Shown: in pieces, positions 40,378 through 49,831 of the stretch | Layout of the letters: every line of letters starts with the position of its first letter | How positions within the stretch are numbered: position 1 is the stretch's first letter | Assembly (NCBI GenBank): GCA_965276635.1 | Contig: CBDIBC010000005.1 | Location: 1 to 64,000 of the forward strand | Reading direction: 5' to 3' | Source: CBDIBC01 sp965276635 | GTDB taxonomy: Bacteria; Actinomycetota; Acidimicrobiia; Acidimicrobiales; Palsa-688 | Length of the DNA: 64,000 nucleotides | Made by a program: the position numbers and the translations under genes | Notes under the pieces: generated by a model | The model's database searches: none | Told to the model about the DNA's origin: nothing | The model's input: only the letters and a program-made list of their open reading frames with translations

Positions 40378-41473
40378 GCACCTGGTCCTGCAGGGCCCGC
40401 CCGGCCGGGCCCGCCCACCAACGCAGGTGGCCGACGAGGTACCGGTGGAACGCCACCGCCGCGCCGTCGTCGTCGGCCAGGACGCTGTGGAAGTATTCGA
40501 CCTCGGACAGGGCGTAGTCGACGTGGGCGACGGGGAGCAGGGCGGCCAGCCCCGAGCGCTCGGCCCGCCCGAGCGGGCGCACGGCTTCGTAGCCGGCCAC
40601 CAACGCCTCGACGTGGTCGGCATGAACTGCGGCTCCGGCGCCGGCATCGAGGTCCAGCCAGCTCACCGCGTTGCGCTCAATGGCCACGGCGAGGTCGAGG
40701 ACAAAGGGAGAGCGGTTCGCCAGGCCCAGGTCGATCACCTCGGCCACATCGGCATCCGGCCCGGCGTCCGACCAGGTCAGGTTCGACGCGTGCCAGTCGT
40801 TGTGCGTCCATCCCGCAGGCAGGTCGCCGGCCAGCTCCGCCACCGGCGCGGTGGCGGCCGGCAGGACCGGTTCGAGCGCCTCCCGCCAGGCCGTGCCTCG
40901 CAACCACGTTCCCAGACCGGGGCGTATCTCGGCTTGGCCAGCGATGGCAGCAAGCGGGTCGGGCGCTCCCAGCACCTCCCATCCGCCGAGCAGCGGCCCG
41001 GGGCGGCGGGCTGGCGCCTCGAACGTCATGGCGGCCAGGTGCAGCCGGGCCAGCGCGACGCCGGCCGCACGAGCGTGGCCAGTGTGGGCGAACGGCGACC
41101 ACGACACCGCGTCGCGGTACACGTCGAGGCCGAGCGCCCGCTCGTGGGCTTCGTACACCGACTCCCCCATCGCGACGATGCCGAGGGGTCGGGGGACGGC
41201 GACGCCGTGATCCCCCAGGTGGGCCGCCAGTCGATGCTCAACCCGTAGCTGGGCGACGCTTCGCACCTCCCGGTGGTGCCGCTTGACGAAGAAGCCCGGA
41301 TCGCCGTCGACGACGGCCGCGGCGGAGAAGGGGCGGGGGCTGTGCCAGCACAACCGCCCGGCGCCCAGGCGCAACGCGCCACCGATCTCGTCGACCTCGG
41401 TCTGGGTGAGTGGCTCCCAGGTGGCGGGCACCAGGTCGGTCCCCATCCCGTGGACGAGCACCGGTCGGCTCAC
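40364..41473 (-). CDS. APH-fold phosphotransferase coupled to a TPP-controlled permease (candidate thiamine/precursor kinase)
   Basis: A 369-residue protein of the aminoglycoside-phosphotransferase/choline-kinase fold. The catalytic loop is HNDWHASNLTW, the metal motif is VIDLGLAN and a strand with VKRHHREV carries the ATP lysine. GTG 41473 overlaps the permease stop (GTGA). Because the pair is under a TPP riboswitch, phosphorylation of thiamine or a precursor (the YcfN/ThiK kind of reaction) is a better guess than drug resistance. Family members phosphorylate varied alcohols, so this rests on context. Confidence 0.8.
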   Translation of the reverse strand: MSRPVLVHGMGTDLVPATWEPLTQTEVDEIGGALRLGAGRLCWHSPRPFSAAAVVDGDPGFFVKRHHREVRSVAQLRVEHRLAAHLGDHGVAVPRPLGIVAMGESVYEAHERALGLDVYRDAVSWSPFAHTGHARAAGVALARLHLAAMTFEAPARRPGPLLGGWEVLGAPDPLAAIAGQAEIRPGLGTWLRGTAWREALEPVLPAATAPVAELAGDLPAGWTHNDWHASNLTWSDAGPDADVAEVIDLGLANRSPFVLDLAVAIERNAVSWLDLDAGAGAAVHADHVEALVAGYEAVRPLGRAERSGLAALLPVAHVDYALSEVEYFHSVLADDDGAAVAFHRYLVGHLRWWAGPAGRALQDQVLSGR

Positions 41474-42858
41474 CGGTGGCCGGGCCGGGGCCGAGCACGG
41501 CAGACCAATCCCGTGGCCAGCGTCGCCAAGGCGGACACCACGAGCGAGCAGAGCGATGCGCTCATCCACGTCGCCGGGTGGAAGCCGATGCTGTTCGCCA
41601 CGTGCGACCAGGCGGACACCCACCACGACAGGGCGGGCGGGTTGATCAGCTGGTAGGTGACGAACCCGAGCACCCACGGCACGAGCATCGACCAGCGCGC
41701 CGGCGAAACCTCGGAGAGGTCCCACCGGCGACCGTCGAGGAGGAAGTAGTCGACGAGCAGGACCCCGAACATGGGGAGGAAGACCGATCCCAAGAGAAGC
41801 AGGAAGTTCTGGTAGTCACGGATGTTGAACCACAGCGCCAGGCCGGTGGTGAGCAGGCCGATGCCGAGGGCCAGGACCCGGCGGTCCCAGCTCCGCCGGA
41901 AGTTCTGCAGGGAGACCGCCGTGGAGTAGACGTTGGCGAACGACTGGTCCAGCTCCCGGGCCGCCAGCACGGCGAACGCCAGGGTGCCCAGGGGCACGGC
42001 GATGAACGCCCCGTAGATATCAGCGGGGTTGCGAGCGACGGTGACGAGCGCGAGCAGCCCCAGCAGGTAACAGGCGATCTGGGTGACGCTGTATCCCACC
42101 ATGGAGCCGGCGAAGGCCCGGCGGGCCGAGCGTGAATGGCGCGTGTAATCGGCGGCCAGTGGGACGAACGACACGGCCACGGCGACCGTCGAGTCCATCG
42201 CCGGCCAGAAGCCCGACCACGTCCCCCGACCGACGGGCGGCAAGGGATGGCGGAGCAGCTGGACGGCGAGGTACACCAGCACCACCACCACGGCCCCGGT
42301 CACGTAGCGGCGCAGGATCCGTACCGCACCCAGCGGTCGCATCGTCAATGCTGTGGTCAGCCCCCCGGCGATCAGGACCGCGACCCAGTGGGGGAGGGCG
42401 GGGGCCACGGTGTGGGCGGCGGTGGCGATGGTGACCAGCTCGAAGGTGCCCCAGCCCAGGCACTGGAGGACGTTGAGCGCGGTCGGGGCATACGAGAGGC
42501 GAGCCCCGAACAGCCCGCGGAGCAGGACCATGGCGGGCGCGCCGGTCCGGGCACCGGGCACCCCGGCCAGGGCGACGGCCAGCGTCCCGAGGACGGTGCC
42601 GACCACGATGGCCGTGACGGCGGCGCCCAGGGACAGCTCTGGCGTACCGGTCCCGCCCGGTTGCAGCACGAAGATGGCGCCAGTGAAACCGAGGAGGCTC
42701 ACCCCCAGGTTTCCCCACAGCCCGAGTTGGTCGAGCAGGCCCAACGGCTGGGGCACCGGCTCGAGGAGCGTCCTCGGCGCCTCGGTGCGGGCATCGCCGG
42801 CCACTCGGTCGAAGGCGGCGTTGCTGTGCGACGAGGACGGCGTTTCGATGATCGCCAT
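41470..42858 (-). CDS. cytX: NCS1-family permease, CytX-like (hydroxymethylpyrimidine/thiamine precursor uptake)
   Basis: A 462-residue integral membrane protein with about 12 helices. LLDQLGLWGNLGVSLLGFTG and LLRGLFGARLSYAPTALNVL, then FVPLAADYTRH, fit the nucleobase:cation symporter 1 family. The TPP riboswitch directly in front identifies it as the CytX branch that imports HMP or thiamine. The ATG at 42858 lies 6 nt after AGGGAG, which belongs to the 3' end of the aptamer, so ligand binding should block ribosome access. Confidence 0.9.
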   Translation of the reverse strand: MAIIETPSSSHSNAAFDRVAGDARTEAPRTLLEPVPQPLGLLDQLGLWGNLGVSLLGFTGAIFVLQPGGTGTPELSLGAAVTAIVVGTVLGTLAVALAGVPGARTGAPAMVLLRGLFGARLSYAPTALNVLQCLGWGTFELVTIATAAHTVAPALPHWVAVLIAGGLTTALTMRPLGAVRILRRYVTGAVVVVLVYLAVQLLRHPLPPVGRGTWSGFWPAMDSTVAVAVSFVPLAADYTRHSRSARRAFAGSMVGYSVTQIACYLLGLLALVTVARNPADIYGAFIAVPLGTLAFAVLAARELDQSFANVYSTAVSLQNFRRSWDRRVLALGIGLLTTGLALWFNIRDYQNFLLLLGSVFLPMFGVLLVDYFLLDGRRWDLSEVSPARWSMLVPWVLGFVTYQLINPPALSWWVSAWSHVANSIGFHPATWMSASLCSLVVSALATLATGLVCRARPRPGHR

Positions 42859-42861
42859 GGC

Positions 42862-42952
42862 AGTCTCCCTACGCCGGCATTACCCGGTCAGGTTCGAGCG
42901 GTCGGCGACGGTCGTCGCCCTCTCAGCCCGGCCAGTCCGAGCTCCCGCAATT
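42862..42952 (-). ncRNA. TPP riboswitch (THI element)
   Basis: Read on the minus strand the conserved THI-box blocks occur in order: CGGGAGC, GGCTGAGAGGG, CGAACCTGACCGGGTAATGC and CGGCGTAGGGAG. A GC-rich extra hairpin (GGCGAC/GTCGCC) sits in the P3a position. The outer P1 helix is weak. The last bases include the Shine-Dalgarno of the permease gene, so control is probably translational. Confidence 0.95.
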
Positions 42953-43038
42953 GGTTGTCGAGCCGCACGCTAGCCGCCACCGGGGCCGGTCGCGTCGGTA
43001 TTCGCATCTGAACTACCGCGCCGCTACAGTGCCGCACC

Positions 43039-43995
43039 ATGCGCACCGAGCACCACCGTCGCCACCTGCGAGCTGCCCTTGTCGTGGCCGTGGTTGCGCC
43101 GCTGGCGGCGGCGTGCGGGAGCTCGTCGAAGCGCTCGGCGCCCCCGACCACCCCCGCCACCACCGTGCCCGGACCGACGGCCACCACCATCGCCCGAGGG
43201 AGCGGCCCGGTCAACGTCCTCTACGCCGGGTCGCTGGTCAACCTCATGGAGAAGCAGATCGGCCCGGCCTTCCAGACCGCGACGGGCTACAACGTCGTCG
43301 GCTTCTCCGGGGGCTCCGATGCGTTGGCTACCCAGATCAAAGGGAAGATCCACGCCGGCGACGTGTTCATCAGCGCCAGCCCGACGGTCACCAAGTCCCT
43401 CGCAGGCGCCGCCGGCGGGAACTGGGTGAGCTGGTACGCCACGTTCGCCACCTCCGGTCTGGTGCTCGGTTACAACCCGAGCAGCAAGTTCGCCAGCGAC
43501 CTCAAGGCCAAGCCCTGGTACCAGGGGATCACCGAGCCCGGCATCCTGGTCGGCCGTACCGACCCGACGACGGACCCGAAGGGCAAGCTGGCCGTCGAGG
43601 CGCTGCAGCAGGCGGCGGCGACCAACCACCTGCCGGCCCTCGCCACCGCCGCCACCTCCACCGCCAACGTCTTCCCCGAGGAGACCCTCGTCGGCCGGCT
43701 GCAGGCGGGCCAGCTCGATGCCGGGTTCTTCTACACCAGTGAGGCCAAGGCGGCCGGGATCCCGACGGTGCCGCTGACCGGAACGGACCTCAAGGCCACC
43801 TACACCGTGACCGTCCTGAACAACGCGCCGGACCCGGCGGGCGCGGCGGCCTTCGTCGAGTACCTGCTCGGCTCGACGGGCCAGTCGACCCTCAGCGGTG
43901 ACGGCTTCACCCTCACCAGCCCGCCCACCATCGGCGGCACGGCATCTGACGTACCCTCGGGGATCCAACAGCTGATCGCATCCGCCCAGAATTGA
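43039..43995 (+). CDS. modA: ModA/WtpA-like molybdate/tungstate-binding lipoprotein
   Basis: A 318-residue periplasmic-type binding protein. The signal peptide ends in the lipobox LAAACG, followed by a Ser/Thr/Pro linker. VNVLYAGSLVNLMEK and FSGGSDALATQIK, then GDVFISAS, carry the oxyanion-binding serines of the WtpA/ModA family. A fused ModBC gene follows after 13 bp. It would deliver oxyanion to that transporter. Confidence 0.88.
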   Translation: MRTEHHRRHLRAALVVAVVAPLAAACGSSSKRSAPPTTPATTVPGPTATTIARGSGPVNVLYAGSLVNLMEKQIGPAFQTATGYNVVGFSGGSDALATQIKGKIHAGDVFISASPTVTKSLAGAAGGNWVSWYATFATSGLVLGYNPSSKFASDLKAKPWYQGITEPGILVGRTDPTTDPKGKLAVEALQQAAATNHLPALATAATSTANVFPEETLVGRLQAGQLDAGFFYTSEAKAAGIPTVPLTGTDLKATYTVTVLNNAPDPAGAAAFVEYLLGSTGQSTLSGDGFTLTSPPTIGGTASDVPSGIQQLIASAQN

Positions 43996-44008
43996 TCACG
44001 CGGCACCC

Positions 44009-45871
44009 TTGACCGGGCGAGGCGCGACCGGACGGGGGACGCGCCGGCCATTCACCTGGCTGGGAGGGATCCTCGCCCTGTACCTCGCGGTACCGGTCGT
44101 GGCCTTCCTGATCCGTGTCGCCGGCTCGGGGCACCGCGGCTTCGACCAGCCGGGCCTGTGGGGCGCCTTGCGGGTGTCGGTCGCCGGAGCCAGCATCTCG
44201 ACGGTTCTGGTGGCCGTCTTCGGCATCCCCTTGGCCTTCGCCCTGGCCCGCTCGACGCGGTGGTGGGCCCGGGTCGGTGGCTTGGCCGTCCAGCTGCCGC
44301 TGGCCCTGCCACCACTCATGAGCGGGGTGCTGCTCATCTACCTCGTCGGCCCCTACACCAGGCTGGGCCGGCTGTTCGGGGGGCGCCTGACCGACTCCCT
44401 CGCCGGCGTGGTCATCGCCCAGAGCTTCGTGGCCGCACCCTTCCTCGTCATCGCGGCGCGCAGCGCCTTCGCCACCGTCGACGGGTCGTTCGAAGAGACG
44501 GCCGCCACGCTCGGTCACGCCCCCGTGGCCCGGTTCCTGCGCGTCAGCCTGCCCATGGCCGGCGCCGGGATACGGGCCGGGCTGCTGCTGTGCTGGCTGC
44601 GGGCGTTTGGCGAGTACGGCGCCACCGTCCTCGTCGCCTACCACCCCTACTCCCTGCCGGTGTACACCTACGTGCAGTTCTCGGGCTACGGCCTGGCACC
44701 CACCCAGGCCCCCACACTGCTCGCCGTCGGCGTGGCGGCCGCGGCCGTGGTCCTGGCCCAAGCTCGGGTGCGGTGGCGCCGGACCCCGGCCGCCGCCCTC
44801 CCGCCGCCCGTCGTGCCCACCCGTCGGGAGCCTCTGGCCATGGCGTTCGACCTGGACCATCGCACCGGCACCTTTCACCTCCACATCGACCACCACGCCC
44901 GATCGCCCCGATTGGCGATCGTCGGTCCCTCCGGGTCGGGCAAGTCGCTGACGCTGCGATTGCTCGCCGGCCTGGTGCACCCCGACACCGGCACGGTGCA
45001 CGTCGGCACCCGCGACGTCGGCGCCATGGCGCCCGAACGCCGGCAGATGGGATATGTCCCCCAGGGCCAGAGCCTCCTCCCCCATCTCACCGTCTGGCAA
45101 CAGGTCACGTTCGGGGTGGGTGCCGATCCTGCCGTCGCCGCCCACTGGCTCGACGCCGTGGGCCTCGCCGATCTCGGCCGTCGCTACCCGCATCAGCTCT
45201 CCGGCGGGCAGCGCCAGCGGGTGTCGCTGGCCCAGGCCCTGGCCCGCGATCCGGGCGTCGTACTCCTCGACGAGCCGCTGTCGGCCCTCGACGCCCCGGT
45301 GCGGGCCGACCTGCGTCGCCAGCTGCGGCGACTGCAGCGTGAGGCCGGCATCTCCAGCGTCCTGGTCACCCACGACGCCGAGGAGGCCGCCTTCCTGGCC
45401 GACGAGATCGTCGTTCTCAGCGACGGCGCCGTCCTGCAATCGGGGCCGTGCCGCGAGGTGTTCCGCCAGCCGGCGGGCGCCGGCGTCGCCCGCCTCCTCG
45501 GCGTGGCCAACTTCTTCCCCGGCCGGGTCCGCTCGCCATCGCAGGTCGACGTGGGCGGTGTGGCCTTCCCGGTGGCCACCACAGGGATGGAGCCGGGCAC
45601 CGCGGTCTGCTGGACGGTCCGACCCGAGGGCGTCGAGCTACGACCGGAGGGACCCGGGGTGGCCGCCGAGGTCGTCGACGTGGTGGAGCTGGGCCTCACC
45701 ACCTCGGTGGTGGTCCACGCCGGTCCCGTGGCGATCGAGGTGCGCCCGGCGCGAGACGTCGGCCTGCGCGCCGGCGACATGTGCGCCGTCCATCTCCACG
45801 CCGATGCCGTCCACTGCTGGGCACCGACGCCATCGGCCGCTCCGGCGCCGGTCGCTAGCCCGTCGTCGTGA
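44009..45871 (+). CDS. modBC: Fused ModB-ModC molybdate ABC transporter (permease + ATPase + TOBE)
   Basis: A 620-residue single polypeptide. Residues about 15-255 are a ModB-type permease with the EAA loop (EETAATLGHAPVARFLRVSLP). Residues about 280-500 are an ATPase with Walker A GPSGSGKS, signature LSGGQRQRVSLAQAL, Walker B VVLLDEPLSALD and H-loop VTHD. The C-terminal about 100 residues are a TOBE-like oxyanion-sensing domain. Natural ModBC fusions are known but less common than split genes. The proposed start is TTG 44009. Its 3' end overlaps the convergent glycosyltransferase by 17 bp. Confidence 0.92.
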   Translation: MTGRGATGRGTRRPFTWLGGILALYLAVPVVAFLIRVAGSGHRGFDQPGLWGALRVSVAGASISTVLVAVFGIPLAFALARSTRWWARVGGLAVQLPLALPPLMSGVLLIYLVGPYTRLGRLFGGRLTDSLAGVVIAQSFVAAPFLVIAARSAFATVDGSFEETAATLGHAPVARFLRVSLPMAGAGIRAGLLLCWLRAFGEYGATVLVAYHPYSLPVYTYVQFSGYGLAPTQAPTLLAVGVAAAAVVLAQARVRWRRTPAAALPPPVVPTRREPLAMAFDLDHRTGTFHLHIDHHARSPRLAIVGPSGSGKSLTLRLLAGLVHPDTGTVHVGTRDVGAMAPERRQMGYVPQGQSLLPHLTVWQQVTFGVGADPAVAAHWLDAVGLADLGRRYPHQLSGGQRQRVSLAQALARDPGVVLLDEPLSALDAPVRADLRRQLRRLQREAGISSVLVTHDAEEAAFLADEIVVLSDGAVLQSGPCREVFRQPAGAGVARLLGVANFFPGRVRSPSQVDVGGVAFPVATTGMEPGTAVCWTVRPEGVELRPEGPGVAAEVVDVVELGLTTSVVVHAGPVAIEVRPARDVGLRAGDMCAVHLHADAVHCWAPTPSAAPAPVASPSS

Positions 45872-47246
45872 CGGTCCGGCCGGGAAGCCGCCATCGACGA
45901 CGGCGGGCCAGCGCGCCCAGGACGACCAGCGCCGCCAGCCCGTAGCCGATACGGCCTACGGCGACCTGATGACGGTCGTTCAGGATGACGATGGCGTAGT
46001 ACGGCTCGGTGGCGGCGCCCACCACCAGGAGCCACGGGGCGCCCACGAACGCACCCATCCCCGCGGCGGCCACCGCGTACCAGGGCTGCACGGGCGTCGT
46101 GACAAACACCAACGCAGCCAGGAGCACGACCAGGCCGACATCAGGGGCGAGCCTCGACCTGGCCACCGCCACCACGGCGACCACCAACGCAGCTGCGGCC
46201 AGGCCGGTGCTGACTGGTCCCGGCAGGCCGAGGAGACCCACGAGCAGGAAGCGGCCACCGTCGCCGTACTGCTCCTCACGGAGGTAGCCGGGCAGGTACC
46301 CGAGGATCTTGCCGCCGACGACGGCGACGTGTGGCGCTTCGGCCAGCACCACCACCGCGCCGGCGGCGAGCACGAAGCGCCATCGCCCCCGGCGCCAACC
46401 GGCGATCACGGCCAGGGCCGGGTAGAGCTTGACCATGGTGGCCAGCCCGACCAGGACCCCGGCCAGACCCCTCCGCTCCCGTGTCAATGCCAGGATGGCG
46501 GCGCCGAGGAGCAGCAGGCTGAGACCGTCGACGTGCCCGTTGCCGGCGAACTCCACGACAGGCAACGGCGACAGGGCGTACCAGGCGGCCTGCCTGGGAT
46601 CGGACCGCCGGTCGCGCAGGGCCCGGATGATCAGCAGCACGGTGGCATCGTCGACCAGGCCACCGGCGATCTGCCACGGCCGGGACCCGGCATCCCCCGG
46701 CGTGAGCACATGCACGGCCACGAACCAGGCCTCAGCGACGGGCGGGTAGATGGTCCGGACGTTGCGGCGGTTCAACACCGTGCAGCCCGGACGCAGCCGG
46801 AGGTGCCGGCATTCGGCCGGCGGGGGCCAGAAGCCCGTCGTTCGCAGGTGTCGGAGCTGGGGTGCAGCTGGTGGGTACCGATAGGGGTCGGTCCCCGACA
46901 GCTGGACGTGGGCATCCCAGGCGTAGCGGGACACGTCGTTGGACACCGACGGTGTGGTGCCCGTGGCGGCCGCCAGCCGGAGGAGCACGGTCAGCACGAC
47001 GATCACCAGCAGCGCGGTCCGGGTGGTGACCCGCGACGCAGCTCGCGCCCCCACCACCCACAGCACCCCCCAGCCGGCCAGGAGGAGCATGAAGTTCCAG
47101 CGGGCTCCGATCAGGGAGTGGCCGGCGACGAACCACGAGACCACCACCCCGCCGAGGCCGGTCACCACGAGCACCCCGAGCGCCACCGGCGAGGTGGGCG
47201 CCGGGCGCGCCGGACCGGCGACTGCAGCGGGCTCGGCCGTGCTCAC
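45855..47246 (-). CDS. GT87-like membrane glycosyltransferase (mannosyltransferase-type)
   Basis: A 463-residue polytopic protein with about ten helices. The extracytoplasmic loop after the second helix pair contains SNDVSRYAWDAHVQLSGTDP and PYRYPP, which resembles GT87/ArnT-type polyprenyl-phosphate-dependent transferases. The GTG start at 47246 overlaps the epimerase stop (GTGA), so the two are coupled. It probably adds hexose to a cell-envelope glycan. Sugar and acceptor are unknown. Confidence 0.82.
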   Translation of the reverse strand: MSTAEPAAVAGPARPAPTSPVALGVLVVTGLGGVVVSWFVAGHSLIGARWNFMLLLAGWGVLWVVGARAASRVTTRTALLVIVVLTVLLRLAAATGTTPSVSNDVSRYAWDAHVQLSGTDPYRYPPAAPQLRHLRTTGFWPPPAECRHLRLRPGCTVLNRRNVRTIYPPVAEAWFVAVHVLTPGDAGSRPWQIAGGLVDDATVLLIIRALRDRRSDPRQAAWYALSPLPVVEFAGNGHVDGLSLLLLGAAILALTRERRGLAGVLVGLATMVKLYPALAVIAGWRRGRWRFVLAAGAVVVLAEAPHVAVVGGKILGYLPGYLREEQYGDGGRFLLVGLLGLPGPVSTGLAAAALVVAVVAVARSRLAPDVGLVVLLAALVFVTTPVQPWYAVAAAGMGAFVGAPWLLVVGAATEPYYAIVILNDRHQVAVGRIGYGLAALVVLGALARRRRWRLPGRTVTTTG

Positions 47247-48283
47247 CCGGCAGGGTCCGCCGGCGCCTCGTGGGCCAGCTCGGCCAGCCCGGCGGCGAAC
47301 GGTACCTGGGCCCGGAATCCCAGGATGCGCTCGGCGCGCGCCGGTGAGGCGACGACATGGCGAACGTCGCCGAGTCGATAGCGGCCGGTCACGACCGGGC
47401 GGGGGGCGTCGGGGCCGAACGCGTCGGTGAGGGCGCCGGCCACCTCGCCGATGGTCACCGGCGTGCCCGAGCACACGTTGGCCGCCACGCTGGTGGCGGC
47501 ATCCACCGTGGCGTCGAGGGCGAGGACGTTGGCCCGAGCGACGTCGCGCACGTGGACGAAGTCACGGGCCTGGCGGCCGTCCTCGAACACCTGCGCGGCC
47601 TCGCCGTGCCGGAGCCGGGTCCGGAACAGGGCGGCGACCCCGGCGTAGGGCGTATCGAGCGGCAGCCGGGGCCCGTACACGTTGTGGTAGCGCAGGGCCA
47701 CGATCGTGGCGCCGCCCTGGGCCGCCCAGAGGGTGCACAGATGCTCCTGGGCCACCTTGGATGCCGCGTACACCGATCGCGGATCGAGCGGTGCGGCCTC
47801 GTCGACCAGCTCCCACGCCAGCGGCCTCGCGCAGGTGGGGCACAGCGGGTCGAACCGGCCGGCGTCGAGGTCCGGAGGCCGCCGGGGTGCAGGGCGGCGC
47901 GGTCCGTGCTCGGCGCAGCGGTAGCCGCCCTCCCCGTAGACGACCATGGAGCTGGCCAGCACCAGCCGGCCCCCGAAGCCGCAGGCGTGCAAGGCGGCGA
48001 GCAGCGTGGCGGTGGCCAGGTCGTTGTCGGCCACGTAGCCGGGCGCATCGGTGAAGTCGACGCCGAGGCCGACCCGTGCCGCCTGGTGGCAGACGGCATC
48101 CACTCCGGCCACGGCCGCCTCCGCCACGCCCGGCTCGTTCAGATCCGCCGTGATCGACTCGGCATCACCGTTGCGGTGCGCGGGGTCCCGGTCGACGACG
48201 CGGACCTCGTCGCCGCGCTCGAGCAGGGCGTCGACCACGTGGGACCCGATGAACCCACCGCCGCCGGTGACCAGCACGTGCAT
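47243..48283 (-). CDS. NAD-dependent sugar epimerase, dTDP-L-rhamnose 4-epimerase-like
   Basis: A 346-residue extended SDR with MHVLVTGGGGFIGSHVVDAL, YAASKVAQE for the catalytic YxxxK and RYHNVYGP. It carries an inserted segment with YRCAEHGP and CPTCARPL, a zinc-ribbon-like pair of motifs also found in dTDP-L-rhamnose 4-epimerases. The product would be a dTDP-6-deoxyhexose for envelope glycans. The ATG at 48283 starts the Rossmann fold. Confidence 0.86.
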   Translation of the reverse strand: MHVLVTGGGGFIGSHVVDALLERGDEVRVVDRDPAHRNGDAESITADLNEPGVAEAAVAGVDAVCHQAARVGLGVDFTDAPGYVADNDLATATLLAALHACGFGGRLVLASSMVVYGEGGYRCAEHGPRRPAPRRPPDLDAGRFDPLCPTCARPLAWELVDEAAPLDPRSVYAASKVAQEHLCTLWAAQGGATIVALRYHNVYGPRLPLDTPYAGVAALFRTRLRHGEAAQVFEDGRQARDFVHVRDVARANVLALDATVDAATSVAANVCSGTPVTIGEVAGALTDAFGPDAPRPVVTGRYRLGDVRHVVASPARAERILGFRAQVPFAAGLAELAHEAPADPAG

Positions 48284-48415
48284 CAGGGAGCCTCGGGGCC
48301 GGTGCCGGAACGACGTCGGCGGTCGGGCCGCGGCGGCCATGGCAGAATGCCGGGCCGGGCGTCACCCGTCCCCCGACCGGCGACCCATCCCCTGCGACCC
48401 GGCGGGACCTGCACC

Positions 48416-49057
48416 ATGCCAGACGTGATCCTCCCCGTCCTCGACGAACGCCGGGCGCTGCCCGGCGTGCTCGCCTCCCTGCCCCCCGGGTACCACCCCA
48501 TCGTGGTCGACAACGGCTCGACCGATGGGTCCGGCCAGCTGGCCCGGGACTTGGGAGCCCAGGTGGTGCGCGAAGAGCAGCGGGGCTTCGGGGCTGCGTG
48601 CTTTCGCGGCCTCATGGCTGCCACCGCAGACGTGGTCTGCTTCATGGACGCCGACGGCTCGCTGGACGGCGCCACGCTACCGACAGTGGCCGGACCGGTG
48701 GTCGACGGCCACGCCGACCTGGTCCTGGGCCGCCGGCGGGCCGAGCCCGGCGCCTGGCCGGCCCACGCCCGGCTCGGGAACCAGGTGATCGCTCGTCGAC
48801 TGGAACGGCGCTGCGGGATACGCCTCCACGACATCGGCCCCATGCGCGCCGCCCGCCGGACAGCGCTGATCGAGCTGGGCATGACCGATCGCCGGTTCGG
48901 GTGGCCGTTGGAGATGGTCGTGCGGGCCGCCGACGCCGGCTGGAGCATCGCCGAGGTCGACGTGGCGTACCAGGCCCGGCAGGGCCGCTCGAAGGTCACG
49001 GGCACGGTGCGAGGCACGCTGCGGACCATACGGGACATGACCGCCGTCCTGCGGTGA
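48416..49057 (+). CDS. Family 2 glycosyltransferase, small single-domain
   Basis: A 213-residue GT-A enzyme with VILPVLDERRALPGVL, VVDNGSTDGSGQ and the metal motif FMDADGSLD. The C-terminal half with GPMRAARR and FGWPLEMVVRAADAGW matches dolichol-phosphate-mannose synthase-like proteins, without membrane helices. It would transfer a sugar from a nucleotide donor to a lipid carrier. Divergent from the epimerase gene, 132 bp apart. Confidence 0.9.
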   Translation: MPDVILPVLDERRALPGVLASLPPGYHPIVVDNGSTDGSGQLARDLGAQVVREEQRGFGAACFRGLMAATADVVCFMDADGSLDGATLPTVAGPVVDGHADLVLGRRRAEPGAWPAHARLGNQVIARRLERRCGIRLHDIGPMRAARRTALIELGMTDRRFGWPLEMVVRAADAGWSIAEVDVAYQARQGRSKVTGTVRGTLRTIRDMTAVLR

Positions 49058-49105
49058 TGGACCGCTCTCGGGCGGCTCGGCCTGGCGAGGGGCTGACGAC
49101 TACGG

Positions 49106-49831
49106 TCACGAGGCGGTCACCAGACCGCCCACCTCTTCTCCACCGCGCTCGTCGGCCACCGGCAACACCAACTCGACGAACCAGCGACCACCCAGCTCCC
49201 ACACGTCGTCGACGACGTAGCCCACCGCGTCGGCGACCGCCCCGATCCCCGACGCGGTAACTGACGCCCACGGGAACCAGGCGCTCGGACCACCCACCCG
49301 CTCGACACGGGCCCGGAAACGCCCGGGACGAGCAGTCGGTGGGCTCAACTCCGCCAACACACAACCCCCCGGAGCCAGCAGCTCCGCCACGCGCTCCAAC
49401 AACACCCGCTCGTCGCCGCCGATGCCGATGTTCCCATCGAGCAGCAACGCGGTGCGCCATCGACCGATATCGGGAACCGCACCGAACACCGATGTCCGCA
49501 CCACCGGCGCCCCCCGACGCCGAGCCGTGCGCACGGCCTGGTTCGACGAATCGATCCCCAACACCTCGGTCCCCGCTGACACCAACGCCTCCACGTGCCG
49601 GCCCGGGCCGCAACCCACGTCGAGGACCGGTCCCGTCGCCCGCTCGAGCACCGCCCGATCCGCCGCGTCAGCCACACCGTGCCAACGATCCAGCGGCAAC
49701 TCCATCAGCTGACCATCGCTCGTACGCAGCGCGGCCCAGTTTGCCGCCGCCGATCCGCTTGGCGCCAGGAACAGATGATCCGGCCACGGCGAGGTGAGCC
49801 CTTGCCGCACAGCCACCCGCGGCCGGTTCAC
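49106..49831 (-). CDS. SAM-dependent class I methyltransferase
   Basis: A 241-residue protein with SAM motif I VLDVGCGPGRHVEALV, motif II VLGIDSSNQAV and a C-terminal ELGGRWFVELVLP. The start GTG 49831 overlaps the DUF2064 stop (GTGA), so the pair is coupled. DUF2064 proteins often neighbour glycosyltransferases and methyltransferases. The substrate is unknown. Confidence 0.9.
   Translation of the reverse strand: MNRPRVAVRQGLTSPWPDHLFLAPSGSAAANWAALRTSDGQLMELPLDRWHGVADAADRAVLERATGPVLDVGCGPGRHVEALVSAGTEVLGIDSSNQAVRTARRRGAPVVRTSVFGAVPDIGRWRTALLLDGNIGIGGDERVLLERVAELLAPGGCVLAELSPPTARPGRFRARVERVGGPSAWFPWASVTASGIGAVADAVGYVVDDVWELGGRWFVELVLPVADERGGEEVGGLVTAS

Noticed and set aside
40364..41473. Aminoglycoside resistance gene
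   Set aside because: The fold is shared with APH enzymes, but the TPP riboswitch and coupling to a CytX permease argue for vitamin metabolism.
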